From: Heterodera schachtii
Taxonomy: Eukaryota; Nematoda; Chromadorea; Rhabditida; Heteroderidae
Assembly (NCBI GenBank): GCA_023374025.1
Contig: SIJG01000067.1
Coordinates: 622,124 to 686,123 of the forward strand
Reading direction: 5' to 3'
Length of the DNA: 64,000 bases
Below the pieces are notes generated by a model. It did not search any database, was not told where the DNA came from, and was given only the letters and a program-made list of their open reading frames with translations. Position numbers and translations under genes: made by a program. Numbering within the stretch: position 1 is the first letter of the stretch; the number at the start of each line of letters is the position of its first letter. Below are positions 44,917-58,918 of the stretch, piece after piece.

Positions 44917-47504
44917 GTGTAGTAAAAAATGAAAACAATTCGAAGATAAATTCAAAAATGTGTAATGAAAAAATAACAAAAAAATATATGTATAATAATA
45001 AAATATATTTATAAGTTCAAAAAAATATTACACCATCTGACAGGTGACAAGCATTATTAATTATTAAAATACAAGACAGAATAATAAAAAAAATATATTT
45101 AATTAGTTATTGAAACAGTTTATTATGTGTTAAGAACTTACATTATTTTACATTTTTGTATTTTGCTTTAAATAGTAATAATAGTTTAAAAAAATTTTAA
45201 ATAATGCAATTTGCTTATCTTCGTATTTAGTAAAAACTATAAACAATGAATAATCTAACTCTAGAAATAATATTTATATTAAAAATATTTTTATATTTAA
45301 AACCAATATAATGTATATTGATTAATTAATTCGAAATTAAATACTTTCTATAATTAATAAAACTAAATTGATAAAAACAATAGATAATGAAGATCAAAAG
45401 ATTATTTTTTACGAAAATGAATAAAATAGTCAGCATTTATTAGCTGCTATTTCTTTATCATATATAATATTAAATTTAGTGAAAACATGAGATAATAAAA
45501 GATAAATCTTAAATGTATTTTAACATTTTTTACTTTTGTTCAATCATATTTTATTTATTTAAATAATTATTCCACGAGGGAATTGAAGATTTAGTAGATT
45601 CTGTCAGAGGTGTGAACAAATAATCTAAAGTAAAAATATTTTAAAAACACACTCTAATTTTCTAGTAATATTATATATTGAAATATAAAGATCAATGTAA
45701 TAAAAAATGTATTTATATGTTACTTATTTTTACAAAATTAAATATAAAAGCACTTTCACAATGTGTTTATATCCTGCAAAGAAAGGCGCAGGAAATTAAA
45801 AAGGAAAAATAACCAAAGTTATTTCATTAATAAATAAAATTAGCTATAAATAATATCAATAAATTGAAAATCAAAAATTTACTCTCTAAAAACTCTCTCA
45901 AAAATAATTTTAACTAACTGGTAAACAAATTCTAATGTAATAAAAGTTTAAAAAAAAAATAAATTGAAGGAATTTAAACAAAACATATTATCTGGTTAGA
46001 ACGAATAATTTAAACAAAATTTACCAAATATATAAAATCTTAGATCAAAATGATTTAAAGCGATTTGTACATAATAAAAATAAATTAAATTTAAAGTAAA
46101 ATATGTCTTTTCTATAGAGTGAAAATTTTGTCATATAAATATTTGATTAGCTAAAACGAAGATGAATTATTATCAATATTAAAAATAAAAATATTCGAAA
46201 CTTTATTGTTTTTTAATTTTTAAATTAGTTAGTAATCTATGTTTGTATTTAAAAGCATTGCAGATATTATTGGTTTACAAATTTTAAAATGAAAAAGTTT
46301 GTTACAAATTAAAAGAATGACGTGAAGCATATAGAGGAATTAACCACAAAAAAGTTTGTGTTGTGTGTAAATAATTCAATATTTATATTTAATCTATTAA
46401 AAAGAAAATAACGCCTTCACTCGTAAATTATTAACTAAATAAATATTAGAATTATAATTTTTGGTATATAGGTTTTAATTATTTTATATATAATTTAAAT
46501 TAATAAATTGAAGGTTTAAAACAAAGAAGCAATTTATTGAAATTATAAAAAAAAATTATTTCATGAATAATTTCAATATTAAACTTTAAATTTAAAAAAA
46601 CTAAAGTAATTAATTGATTGATTAAATAAAAACAATAAAATTTAATTGAAGAAAAAAAAATTTGATTGCCTCGTCCTTTTCATAATTGATATTCAGTGTC
46701 GTCGCAATTAAAGCAAAGCTACCATATTCATAAATATCTAACAAAATAAATAAAAAATTAAGCTATGAGAAGCAGAAAATAATAAATATGTATGTTAAAA
46801 CAAAGAAGGGTTGATGTGAAAATTTGTTTCGATAGTAATAAATTAAATTATTATAAAAAATGATTTTGAAAATAATTAATTAAATGCTCTTTTAAAAATT
46901 TTAAAAAATTAAATTTTTAAGGCAATAAATAAATTCAACCTATCAATAAAAAAATGCATTTTTAATCTAGAAAGCTGAAGCACTCGACAACAATAATTCT
47001 ATTCACGGACATAAAAATTGAATAAATAATATTTGATATTACTATTTAAGAATTAATATTAATTTGTATTATATTTGTAAAGGAAAAGAAATGATATCAA
47101 ATAATATAAAAAAAATTAAAAAATATTTAATTTTTTAAATTTAAATTTCTTTAATTATTACATTGATTTACATATAATTTAAAAAATTAGAATATTTTTT
47201 ATAATCTTTGATACGATTAATACATTTAAGTAATGGCCAAAGAAGCAGCGCGCTTCCGTAGCGAGTCCATGGATCATGAGAAAAACCATTGATCGTAATT
47301 TTTATCAAAAAGGTAACAAAATTAAACCAAATCAGTATTGAGACAAATAATTTTTAAAATCAAAAATGCTTGTCACCTGTCAGATGGTGTAATTTTTTTT
47401 TTGAACTTATAAATATATTTTATTATTATACATATATTTTTTTGTTATTTTTTCATTACACATTTTTGAATTTATCTTCGAATTGTTTTCATTTTTTACT
47501 ACAC
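44917..47504. mobile_element. 2.6-kb segment with 140-bp inverted ends
   Basis: 44917-45055 and 47365-47504 are inverted copies (GTGTAGTAAAAAATGAAAAC at the outside, CACCATCTGACAGGTGACAA near the inside) with one length difference in an A/T run. The interior is A+T-rich with islands, including hairpin TCCTGC...GCAGGA near 45773-45794, and no gene. It may be a non-autonomous DNA transposon, but no target duplication was found. The Gypsy element sits 33 bp to its left. Confidence 0.6.
47234..47295 (-). repeat. Island repeat copy 4 (CATG-anchored, hairpin)
   Basis: CATGAGAA next to a core with hairpin GAAGC-AGCGC-GCTTC (47241-47255) and TCCATGGA. It is arranged like copy 2 at 19389. Confidence 0.45.
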
Positions 47505-48194
47505 ATTATTAAAATGTTGTAAACAACTTTCAATTAAATAATTTAAAATCTTTAATATTTGAAATCAAACTAAATAGTTTATTATATTTCCGACATTCTT
47601 AGACTCATTTCATATATTTTTGGAAGTCATAATCACAAAGGAGTTAATAATTTTATTCGTGATTGAGTTTTTGGCAAAAATTTTTTCGAATAATTTTGTA
47701 CTAATTATCGAAATTCTAAAAATTTACAATCTTTGAATTGTTTATTAAAAAGCATCATAAAAATAAGTGATATAATTCAATATTTTATTAACATTTAATT
47801 GAAAATTAATAATGAACCAAAGAGTTTCAAGCGCTTATATTATAAGTTTTTAACAATTCAGCATAATTAAATAGGTTTCTGCACAATCATTGCATCTAAA
47901 TGCTTCATATTCTCAAACAAAATCATTTGAAAAGCATATTAATGCAATGCTTCCATAATCATAAATTATTCAAACAAATAAAAGCCAATAAGATTAAACT
48001 ATGAGAACAGAAAAACAATAAATCTGATAATAGTTGTTTGGTGAAATATAAATTAATACTATGAATTCTTATAATTTTATTTGCATATTATTTTTCGAAT
48101 TTAAACTGTTTTTTAATTATTGGTTATTTTTATTATTTCGCTTATAATATTGATTATCTTTTTTTTTGAATTCTGTTTAATTTTTAAAGCCAGA

Positions 48195-48218
48195 GTTTAT
48201 TTATTTATTTATTTATTT
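48195..48218 (+). repeat. (TTTA)n microsatellite
   Basis: Five to six perfect TTTA units. Confidence 0.8.
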
Positions 48219-49360
48219 CGCAGTTTAAATATTACGTAAAAATATTTTATAAATCTTGTATTTAGTTTTGAGTAAATTGTGCTATACAATTAAAAAGTAC
48301 ATTATTTTTAATTATTTAATTTAAATTGTGAATTTTTACCAAATTTCTACGAGACAATTTTATATATATATGTTACTATTGTCCCCGTCGTAGCTTTTGT
48401 CAATCAAAATTTTTTTAAAATTTTATTGAAAGAATCCAATATTTGACCATTAAAAACAGGTGAAGATTTTAGGACATTTAAGTGATAAAAAATATTTAGG
48501 CATATTAATTTTAGACATTCTTCAATGTTGTTCTTATTTTTTTTTCATTATTTTGAATCTAATTATCAACAACTAATTAATATTTTTTATTTTTTCTTAA
48601 ATTTCCACTTCGTAGAAACTCATTAATTTACACATTTTATGGCCTCATTTGCTTTGTTTTTCTGCCATTTCACCAAACTGACGACTAGTCCATGTTTAAC
48701 AGATAGGAATGGACATTTTTTGAATTGATATGTATAGAAATAGGAAACAAACATACAGGCTTTTATATTTCTCTTAATAAAGAATTTACTTATATTTAGT
48801 TATATGTAAATTGAAAAATTGATTTGTGTAATTATTGTTGTTTTATTATTTTTATTTTAACTTTTTGGCAATAAATTTGTTCAAAATAGACGACATTGAA
48901 TTTCAGGCTAATAGATCATCTGAAATACTCAGAATGATACCTATTGTTAGATTTGATCGACAAACAAAAAAGTTATAGTCCAAAAACATGCTGGGGCCAA
49001 ACGTGCCGGGGCCCGACTGAGGTGTACCGATACTCAGCATATAGTATAATACATACATGTAGGGGAATTGTAGGTTTTCCGACCCAATCTGACATTTTAA
49101 TTTTTTTTTCGTTTCATATATTAAAAGCTTTATTAGTACAAAATTGGATATTTTTTTGATATGAACTGTCAAAATCAAAGCGGAATTGTCTTTGCAGCTA
49201 AAGGAGCAGAAAATTTTAAGATAAAATTGTTGAAGATTTAAAGGGAAATATTTAATAAATTTATATGTAATTTCAAAATAGAGTTTTAAATAATTGTTCT
49301 TCATACGTGACTATTATCATAAATAAAAAATAACACAAGTGACAAATATTATGAATTAAT

Positions 49361-49610
49361 TGTGTTTATTTTCTTCTTTTATTATTTTTTTTATTAATGT
49401 TTATATGTGATTTCTCTTAAAAAATTTGCTTAAGAATTCGATTTTCTTGATATGTCCTCCGTTCAGTTCACCCTGTGGGCGTGGTTCCGGTTTTGCCATT
49501 TAAATTGTCTTTATTGATTTGAAAAAATATTTTTTTATTTGTAAAATTATAATGAAAATATTATTTTTGTAAATAACAATTCATTACTTTACTAATACGC
49601 ATTTTCTTCT
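49361..49610 (+). repeat. Long diverged repeat A with a distinct G+C core
   Basis: Flanks align closely to 56817-57030: TTTTCTTCTTTTATTATTTT and ATTTGCTTAAG before, TTTTGCC.TTTAAATTG and TTATTGATTT after. The 37-nt core at about 49454-49490 (TCCTCCGTTCAGTTCACC...) does not align with the core of the partner beyond a few bases. Confidence 0.7.
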
Positions 49611-49997
49611 TTAATTATTATTGCTTTTTATATTTTCTATAGGAGATTATGATTTTGAATATTTTCTTTATAAAATTTTTATTATAATTTTATTATTTTC
49701 TTTCTTTTTCCTTTATTTTTTTGTTATTATGCACTGAAACGTAATAGAAAATATTCAAAGTTAATTTTATTAAATTATGATTCTTTTCTCATAGTGAAAA
49801 TGCCTAAAGTTCCATTCATGAGATTTGTTATTATTATTTTTTTATATAAAATTATTATAATTTTATTTATTGACCATTAAACATTTTTTACACAAATATT
49901 TTTGTTATATTTATTAAAAATAAAAATTTCATAGGAATTTCTTTCTTAGAATTAATATTTATTTGTTTTTCTCAATCAATAATGGGAATTAATAAAT

Positions 49998-50178
49998 TTT
50001 GCTGCTTATCGGTACCGCCGGCCCCCAAAACTTATTTTTAATAAAAAAAATTGGCTAAAATACGCAAAGACTAGTTATTTTGTGAAAATCTGTTTACAAA
50101 TACTGATTTTTGACCATTAATGATGATTTTTTGTCGACCCAAATGCCTGATTTTGTAAATTTTCAGTTCGAGCCCCGA
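49998..50178 (-). repeat. Diverged relic related to the 16903 hAT-type family
   Basis: Contains TATCGGTACCGCCGG, GTGAAAATCTGTTTACAAAT and TGATTTTTGACCA, each with a counterpart in 17640-17850. The edge GTAAATTTTCAG then TTCGAGCCCC looks like a hAT-type end (minus: GGGGCTCGAACTGAAAA). Confidence 0.5.
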
Positions 50179-52000
50179 TTTTATGTAATTGTCTGTCTTA
50201 GTAATAATATAAAAAATAGATTTGAAGTATATGTAAGAGTTTTCTATTAAAAATGTTTTTAAACTAGTAAAAATACTTATATTTCTCTTTATCACTAATT
50301 AAAATCGTAAATTGGGTTTTCTTTTTTCACTTAAAATATTTTTAACAATTATAATCTAAACATAATCTAATATTTGCTCTGTTTAATTTAAAATATATAA
50401 TTTTGCTCAAAAGAACCAACATTTTTTGAGTAACGACCCGGCACCTATCGCACATCCCTGCATCCCTACCCTCGTTTGGGAGGAAATTTTCATAAAAACG
50501 AATAAAAGAAAACAAAATTTTTTTTCTGTTTTTTGATCTAAATTAATTTTATTTTAGGGCAAAAACATTGCACTTTTTTCGGTTTCCAATTAAATTTCGC
50601 CTTTTCAAGGAATTTTTGAAAATTGTCAAGATTTTGATTATATATTTTTTATAATTTATTTTTATTAATTAAAGAAAAATGTATTTGCTTTATTATTCTT
50701 TCGGTTTATATAAAACGATCAATTTATATATTTTTTTTCATTTTAAATTGTTATTGAATATTTTTCTTATTTTCAAATATTTATGAATTTTAAAATAAAA
50801 GCATAATTAATTCATGATATCATAAAAATTTACTTCAAAAAATAGATAATAATTATTTCATAGAATCTAATTATTTTTTATACAAATAATTTTTATTACA
50901 TAATAAAAATATTATATTTGTTTTATAAAATTTTCTTCAATTAAAATAATTCATAATTTTGAATTAAATTTATAATTTAATAATTTTTTATTAAAAATTA
51001 AGAATTTATTTTTTAATAATTATCATTTATGTCAATGATATGTACGAAAAAGTAAAAATGTGAAAATTAAAATTTATGGCAATAAAAAGAGAAAAATCCG
51101 AAAATGAGTTTAAGTTTAGAAGTAATTATTTGTTTATGTTTAATTTTTATGTTCGAATATTAATAAAAATAGTTTAATTTATCAATCAATAGTTTATTAC
51201 ATTTTATTTAAAATCGAAGAAAAAGGCGACCAAATAAATTTATTGGAATGTTAAACTTTATTTAAATACATTATTAATTCTTTGCTATTTTACTGAATTT
51301 TTGCTGATCTATTTTTTGTTTTTAAACTTTTAAATTACCTTTATCGTGTTGCAAAGAATGGAATCAGTTGAAACAAGAATATTTTAAATATTATTAATCA
51401 CAAAATAGAAATGATGAAAATGAAATTTAATTTTTCAATATCCATTGCAAATAATAATACACTTGGATTATTTTTAATATAAAAAACATTTATTGCATAA
51501 TAAAAATAATTATTTTTGTTTTATAAAATTATTCTTCATATAAAAAGAATTATTAAAATTGTTAATAATTTTATTTTTACTTTATAAGATAATCTAATTT
51601 TTATTAATGAAAAAGTTATTTAAAAATAATAATCAATTTCTTTTAATTTTAGCTTTATTATTAAAAAAATAAATTTTATCAACTGTTTTACTACTTTCAA
51701 TAAAAAAGAAAAATTTAAATTAAAAAAATAAATAACCATAGAATAATTATAAAAAAAGTAAACGGGAAATTTTTTTAATTTTATGCATTTTTAGGCGCAT
51801 TTCTTTAAATTTGAAAAATACTAAATTAATTACTCCGTTATATTCGTTCTTTTTAAGTCTCTTTAGCTCTCTCGTTGTTTATTGAATTGGTGTTCTAATG
51901 CTAAAAGCTGCAATTAATAAAAAGAAAAGCTATTTAACTGCAGTTTGCCGGCAAAAAACCAATAACTACAGAAGGAAATTTGTAATAAAATAAACCAGAG

Positions 52001-52219
52001 ATGGCAATTTCAGAATTTCCTATAGTAGTGTATAATTTTCACTCTAACGAGCTGATGTTCAGTTTGTTTATTAAAATTTTAGACTTTTTTAAAGGGTGTT
52101 CGTATACATCTAGAAAATGGAAAAATCGAATGTTGATTACTGCAGAAAAGATATCTCATATTACGAAAAACAATGAATACGTAAGCCAATCTTTAAATGA
52201 CTATTTGGCTACGTTTTAA
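52001..52219 (+). CDS. Small open frame, unknown (possible gene fragment)
   Basis: Seventy-two codons from an ATG to TAA, with a more balanced amino-acid mix than other frames nearby: AISEFPIVVYNFHSNELMF..., a Lys/Arg patch SRKWKNRMLITAEK and NEYVSQSLNDYLATF. Local G+C content is slightly raised. No signal peptide, membrane helix or family is recognised. It could be a small gene, one exon, or a retroposed fragment. Confidence 0.3.
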   Translation: MAISEFPIVVYNFHSNELMFSLFIKILDFFKGCSYTSRKWKNRMLITAEKISHITKNNEYVSQSLNDYLATF

Positions 52220-53181
52220 ACTACATATTGCCGTTCAACAACATTAAGGAAAAATTCCTGTTTTTTCTTTTGTTGTGGATGTGGATAATTGAATAAATAA
52301 TTTATCATTAAGTCTAATTAAATCTTTTAGCCTTATTTTTTATTTTTCATAAATTTATTAATGATTCTGTTTCTTGGTATTTTAATGGGAATATTGTTTT
52401 TTTAATTCAATTCATCATTTAATAAATATAATAAAAATATTAATTAATTTTATATTTGAAAATTTGAATTTTATTTTAACAAAAGGATGTTTTACCTTAT
52501 TTTTTTATATTTTAATGATTATTTTAATAATGTTTAACCTTTTATTTCTGTTTTTAAATGTAAATTGTATTTTATTTTATTTCTTTATCATATTTATTAT
52601 TTATATATTTTCACAATTCTTCATGCAGTGAAGTAAGTTTAATTCACTTATGAAAGGTTTACATGTCATTAAATGAATTATTGAAAAAATAATATATTCG
52701 CAAAGAATTTTATATGATTTTTTTGATGATATAGTTTTACAATTTGGAACGTTCGAGCATTTTTTGACTATGTTAATACACTCCTTTTTTGAATTATAAA
52801 ATGCATTTAAATAAATGATTTTATTTGATCAACTTAAAATAATTATTGTTATTAAAATTATTTTAAAATCTTCATTCTTTTTAAATTAATTCATTCTCTA
52901 TGGCGATTCACATATTTTTTTTTAAATTTTATATCAATTCATCTTCCTAATAACTTAAATTAGCATTAAAAACTTTAACACATTGTAATAATTTTTCATT
53001 ATAATTTAATTATCCGATTTTATTTAATTGATTCAATAAATATAAACAACATATTAAAGAAGTTTTTTATTTATGTTTTGTGCATTTTCATCATCATGCA
53101 CAGTTCGATATTTGCTTTTGCATATCTTGGACATACATAATTAATTTAATTTTGAGCTTTCTGAACATATCAAACAATGTA

Positions 53182-53226
53182 CTGCTGATGAGTAATAATT
53201 TATTTTAATACAATTTTATAGAACCA
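53182..53226 (+). repeat. 45-bp dispersed repeat, copy 1
   Basis: TGCTGATGAGTAATAATTTA and the following ATTTTAATACAATTTTATA recur at 54553 with one substitution and one gap. Confidence 0.6.
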
Positions 53227-54552
53227 ATGTGTTAATGCTTAATAAATATTTGAAAATTAAACATTTTTTTATTTTGTTTTCAGATTTTAATAAATTACTT
53301 TTTTATTTTTCATTTTGATTTTTAATACCAAAATAATTAAACATTTACTTATATAGTTTTTAAAAATGATAATATAATGAGTGCTTGTAAAGGCAAAAAA
53401 AAAAAAATTAATTTTAATATAGACTTGTAATAGCTTTTCACATACTTAGTAAAAATTTATTTTTAAAAATTAATATCTTTCAAATTAATAAAGTTTTTTT
53501 CTTTAAATAGTGAAACTTTTTTACACACAATTTTTGAATTTTGCCAATTTAGACATATATTCCCTTATTTTTATTCATAATACGCAATTTTCTTCATTTA
53601 TCAAATATTTAAAAGAACCTAATTTTCAATTGTATGAACTAATAAAATTTTTTGCTAATTGAAAAATCAAAGTTATCTTTTATTATTTTTAAACAAATTC
53701 TTTTTTCATTTCATAAATTTTGTAAAATTTATTTCCCTTAAGTTGGGCAAAAAAATGGTTGAATTTTCATATAAAAGCCCAAAAATGGTTGTTATAAAAA
53801 ATTTATCAACATAAGCCGTCATTTAAAGATAGATTAATCATAATTATAAATTTTATCTTCTTCGTTTAAATCCACGATCCAATTCTTCATTATTCTTCGA
53901 ATCCTTTATCTGGACCATGTTTTATCATTTAAAATTTTATGTTTTTATATTTAAATGAAGAATAAAATACATTTTAATTATTTACGCATTAAACATTTAT
54001 TTAACAAGTAGGGCGCGAATGGCATTCTGTAGTACTCGTCAAAAAATGTAAGTGCTACTAGTAAAATCGTAACCAATTTTATTATTTAAGACTAATTATT
54101 ATTATGATTATTTATTTTGCATTAAATTATTAAACATTTTAATAATTTTGTTATTCATTTTAAAATTATTTGTTCTTGCAAAAATCACATCTTATGAAAT
54201 GATAAAATAATAATATGAATTTTTCTCAGTACGTAGCCTTTTCATTTTCAAATTCATCAAATTTAATTTTAAATTTTTAGTTTAAATTTATATCTTACAT
54301 GGAATTTGTGATTTATTTGACAATTTTTGTAATAATATACAAGACAAAAATAGTCGTATAATTCATTTTAAACAATTTAATTCAAAATTTCAGTACGTTT
54401 TCAATAGGAAATTTATTTTTTCAATTTAATTGACATTGAGCGTCATACATTTTTAAATAGTTTTGTTTAAATTTTAAATAATTTTTAAATAATATCAAAT
54501 TTAAATTATCTAACTATGTGATTTTATATATAAAAATTTTGAATAAATTGAA

Positions 54553-54596
54553 TGCTGATGAGTAACAATTTATTTTAATACAATTTTATAAACCAA
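54553..54596 (+). repeat. 45-bp dispersed repeat, copy 2
   Basis: Partner of 53182-53226, in the same orientation, 1.37 kb downstream. Confidence 0.6.
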
Positions 54597-56816
54597 GCCC
54601 AAATATTTTAAAATTTTATTTTAGATTATTATACGTTTTTATTTACAAAATCATACTTATTATGTGATATTATCTTTTCTTTAATATTTTTTTATATTAA
54701 TTAATTAACATAAATTTTTAATACAGTAAGAATTATTCAGACATCGGTTTTATTTTATAATTGCTGTATTATTTTCATTTTAAGCAATTAAATTCAAAAA
54801 ATTACCTTTTTATATATAGATAAAATATTTATTTTTTTATACCAGCTCAATGTGGGATTATTTAATTATTTTGGTGTAAAATGTTATTAAATTATTCATA
54901 TTTTATATAAAATATTAATTATTTGAAAATTTTATTTGATGAATATTTTGATAAATTAATAATAAAATTCATTCATATTGATGTTTTCTTTGGCAATTGC
55001 ACTTTTATAAGTAGGCATAATATTTAACAGCCAAAATATGTAGGTTTTAACTTCTAAAAAACTCGCAAAATAAGTGCTAAAATGGGAAAATAGAAAGATA
55101 GGTTGTTTTTCTAAATTTCTGCATGGTTTCTATTATATTATCAGAATCCAAATGAATGGACTTAATTAAATAGATATTTTTTTCATTTTTAATAATAAAA
55201 ATTAGTCTTAATTTTGCATTTATTTTTAAATAATTCAATTCACTTTATGAAGTAATAAATTATTGCACGAATTTTTTCATTTTTGTTTATTACTTTTTGT
55301 TCTATTGCCTTTTAAATATTTTACATTATAAATTTATGGATTTATAAGAATCAATTATTCTGTTTAAAATATAAAGGTGTATTTTTTCATTAATCAATAT
55401 TTTTAGTAAGTTCTTTTGCTTGAGTTTTCAGTATTTATTTACAATTATTTGATATTTTTTATATTTTAACAGTTAATTTTTATAATTCCCTTACCATTTT
55501 TTCGGATTTTTACTGAACCCTTTCCTTTTAAATTTTAAATAAAGCTAATATTTTATATAATTTAATTTTTCCGTTATGCTTCAATTTTATATTGTTATTC
55601 ATTAATGCCCAATCGCATTAAAATATATCATTAATTAAGTTTATTTACAAATGGGGAGGGGTGGTGTTAAAAAAACTATTTGGAAATCAAAAATGGAAAA
55701 ATTTTACAAAAATTAAATGTATGCCAACAATAATTTATAATCAATTGCTCTTTTTACCTCATGTGCAAGTTGTTACTCTTTGATTAGTGTCGCTGGCACT
55801 TTTCGAGATTCTTTGATTCGCTTGTATTAATTATATACATTGAATATGTTAAGATTATGAATGCAAATTTTTCTCTTGTTTAAAGTAAAGTAAAATTTTT
55901 CATTTTTTAAAAGAAAATTAAATTATGTTTTCTTGCAAATACATATTTTATCGTTATAATTTTATCCTTTTTATCAAAAATTTACTTTTAAACATTTTTA
56001 ATTTTGTTTTAATTTTAAATTAATTTCTTTCTTTTATGTAATTTTTATTTTGTAATGTAAATTGTAAAATGAATTAAATTTTTTGATTATTTAACTTTTA
56101 AATTTTTTTTTATTCTTATTCATGAATGTAAATATATTTTTTATTTATTCTCTTGTTTAAATATGACTATATAGGGGTTTTCAATATTTAAAAAAGAATT
56201 AAAATTAAATTTTGTTGCAAATACACATGTTTTATCTATGTAATTTTATCCGTTATAATCCAAAATAAAATAGTTCTTTAATCCTTCACAGTTTTATTGT
56301 AATAATAAATTATTAATATTTTTAATTGTAGTGATCATTTATTAATTCTTTTTTATTTATTAAGTTTAAAATAAGTTTATTTCATATCTTTTATCTTTTT
56401 TTTTTTGCTTTTTAATATCACGAAATTGAACCTTTTTTCCAAAATTGCGCTGTTGCGTTTACAGATTTTTTGATTCACTTATTATTAATTATGTAAAATA
56501 CCTGTGAAGATTTATTATTGAAGTCGGAAATTCATTCGTCATCCATTAAATTAATTTTTCTTATTTTATGGTTAAGGCTAGCTGTTTTTTTTACTCAAAA
56601 ATGTGGAAAACAATACAAATACAAACTCTTATTAATAAATATTTATAAATTTACATAAATCAGTTTAAATGTTTTGCAAAATGCTCTATTTATACTTTAC
56701 CGCATACAAAGAGTCAACTTTTTTATTATTAATTTATTATTTAATGTAAAATTATGATTATTAAAAAATAAATGTTTTCTTGCTCAGGGAAATAAATCTT
56801 AATGAATAACAATTAA

Positions 56817-57030
56817 TTATGTTTGTTTTCTTCTTTTATTATTTTTTTAATTAATGTTTATATATGATTTCTCTTTTTAAAAATTTGCTTAAGCAATTAT
56901 ATTTTCATGCTGTGTCCGATTTCAGGCGTGCTCGGCGCAGCTACGTTTTGCCGTTTTAAATTGTTTTTATTGATTTATAAAAATTTTTTTATTTGTAAAA
57001 TTTATAATTAAAATGTAAATTTTGGTAAAT
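56817..57030 (+). repeat. Long diverged repeat B with a distinct G+C core
   Basis: Partner of 49361-49610. Its core at about 56910-56944 reads GTGTCCGATTTCAGGCGTGC..., unlike that of repeat A, while the A+T-rich flanks on both sides are well conserved. Confidence 0.7.
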
Positions 57031-58123
57031 AAGATTAAAATTAATTTATTTATAAACTTTTTCTTATTTTATTATTATTGCAGTTTATTTATTTTATAAG
57101 GAATTATAATTTAGAATTTTCTCAAAAAAGTTTTGTATTTAACTTTTTACTAAAATTAAATATTTCAAGAGGCAGATTGTAATTTTAATAATTATTGTTT
57201 TTTTACTATTTTTATAATTTTAGTCTTTGATTTTTTGTCGAATAATCTCAATTTTGATTTCTTTATTTTCTGTCGGTTGTAAAATTTCATTTAAAATTAA
57301 AAAATCTTAATTTTTTAATTTCATAATTCATAAATTATTTATTACTTTAATCTATTTATTTTTTATTTTTGGATAGATAATTTATTCGCAGTTGTTCAAT
57401 ATTATCTGCATCCAAAATGCTTACATTATCAAATTCGGATTACAATGTTTTCTTGCACATTTTTTGTATTTGTTTGAATGGAAAGCAAAAAGGTTTTTTC
57501 TTTTTCGATAAGAAAAAAAAATGTTTTTTTGTTCTCAAAAATTTGAAAACATTTTAATAAAAAATATACGAATCAATTGAAAGTAAAATGCATAATTTTG
57601 TATTTTTCGAAAAATATTTGTGTAATTGTGTTTATTAAAGTAATTAAATTATTATTATAAAATTAAATGAATTTTATTAATTTCTTATTCTCATCAAATC
57701 TGAGATCCGAGAATAAATATCATATCACGTCCTTTTTAAATAATTTCTTTTATTTTTTTATGTAAATAAAATTTTATTTTATTATTTTGCAAAAAATCTC
57801 TTGGTTTCCTATTCTTCTTATGTAGTCGCTGGTGACTTTTCTCAATGTTTTTTATTTTATTAAAATTTCATTATTTAGTGAATTAATTTCTATGACAATA
57901 TTAATTCATTATAATTATTTCTAAACATGTAATTGGTATAATTTTTTTTTTAATTAAATAATATTATAAAATGAAGGATAATTTTATTTTTTCTTCATCA
58001 ATGAGATGATTTTTTAATAGTGCTTTGGCCAATTCATTTTTCAAGCCACCACCAATTTATAACGTATTGTTTAAAGAATAATTTAAATTTTATTTTTGTT
58101 TAACAAGGACAGAAAATTGGATC

Positions 58124-58918
58124 ATCTTAATAAAATTTCGTTATTTTTACATTTTTTATTTATCTATTTAAATTTTCATTCTTTATAGCAATTTTATATT
58201 CAATTAAATTTTTGAACTTGACCACACTTCCTTTTAATTAATTTCTTAATATTTGATCATTTTGTAATTTTTATTAAAAGTTTAATAAGTCTGAACCTGG
58301 AGAATTACTATGGTCACATTGGTAGAAAAATGTGGATTGTATATTAATTATAAGAATGTTCTTAATATGTATATTTTTTCCATAAATTTATAGTTTGCTT
58401 TTATTTGTTGTTAATGTAGGCCTGCGAGATTTTGATTTAAATATTTAATATTGTTTTTTTGTGATTATCAGGTAAGAAGCCATAGTTGCTTTATTTTAAA
58501 GCCTTTTTATAATGAGACAGTTAAAACTATTTATTCTTTTTAAAATATAATTTGTAAAACCTGGTTTCTTTATTGAATTTTATTATTTTATGTGAGTTAT
58601 TTTGTATAAATTCGTTAAAGTTGTTGATACTAGTAATTGAAATTGTTGTATCACACGGATGCTTCATATAATTTTTTGAAATATTTATTATTTAATTAAT
58701 GAAAAGTATTCAAGAATCAGGTTTATAATGGAAAACACATTTTTTGTATTATTATTTGGTTGATGTTTTCATTAAATGTAATTATTTTTTGTGCGAAATA
58801 ATTTTATATGATAGAAATCACGCTTATTAAAATAATTTTTGAATTTTTAGAAAAATTATTGCATTAAGAAACTTAAATTATTTTTTTAGTACTTTGTTTA
58901 TTATTCGGTTTATTTTCA
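58124..58918 (+). repeat. Direct repeat, copy 1 (at least 795 bp)
   Basis: Matches 63206-64000 at an offset of 5082-5083, with one 1-bp indel noticed (GTTGTTGAT against GTTGGTTGAT). The match is still running at the window's right edge, so copy 1 may continue past 58918. Non-coding and A+T-rich. Confidence 0.93.

Larger units (their letters stand above)
47505..58123. other. Long A+T-rich non-coding tract with diverged repeats
   Basis: No transposon with defined ends and no confident gene. Listed separately are paired repeats (49361-49610 with 56817-57030; 53182-53226 with 54553-54596), a hAT relic (49998-50178) and a doubtful small frame (52001-52219). 47948-48025 resembles 46720-46795 (CATAAAT, then CTATGAGAA and AGAAAA). 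G+C islands also occur at 48985-49030, 50440-50480 and 55755-55825. Confidence 0.5.

Noticed and set aside
48903..49304. 133-codon open frame, minus strand
   Set aside because: A+T-driven composition (Lys, Ile, Phe, Leu, Tyr), no motif, and it crosses a G+C island without change in character.
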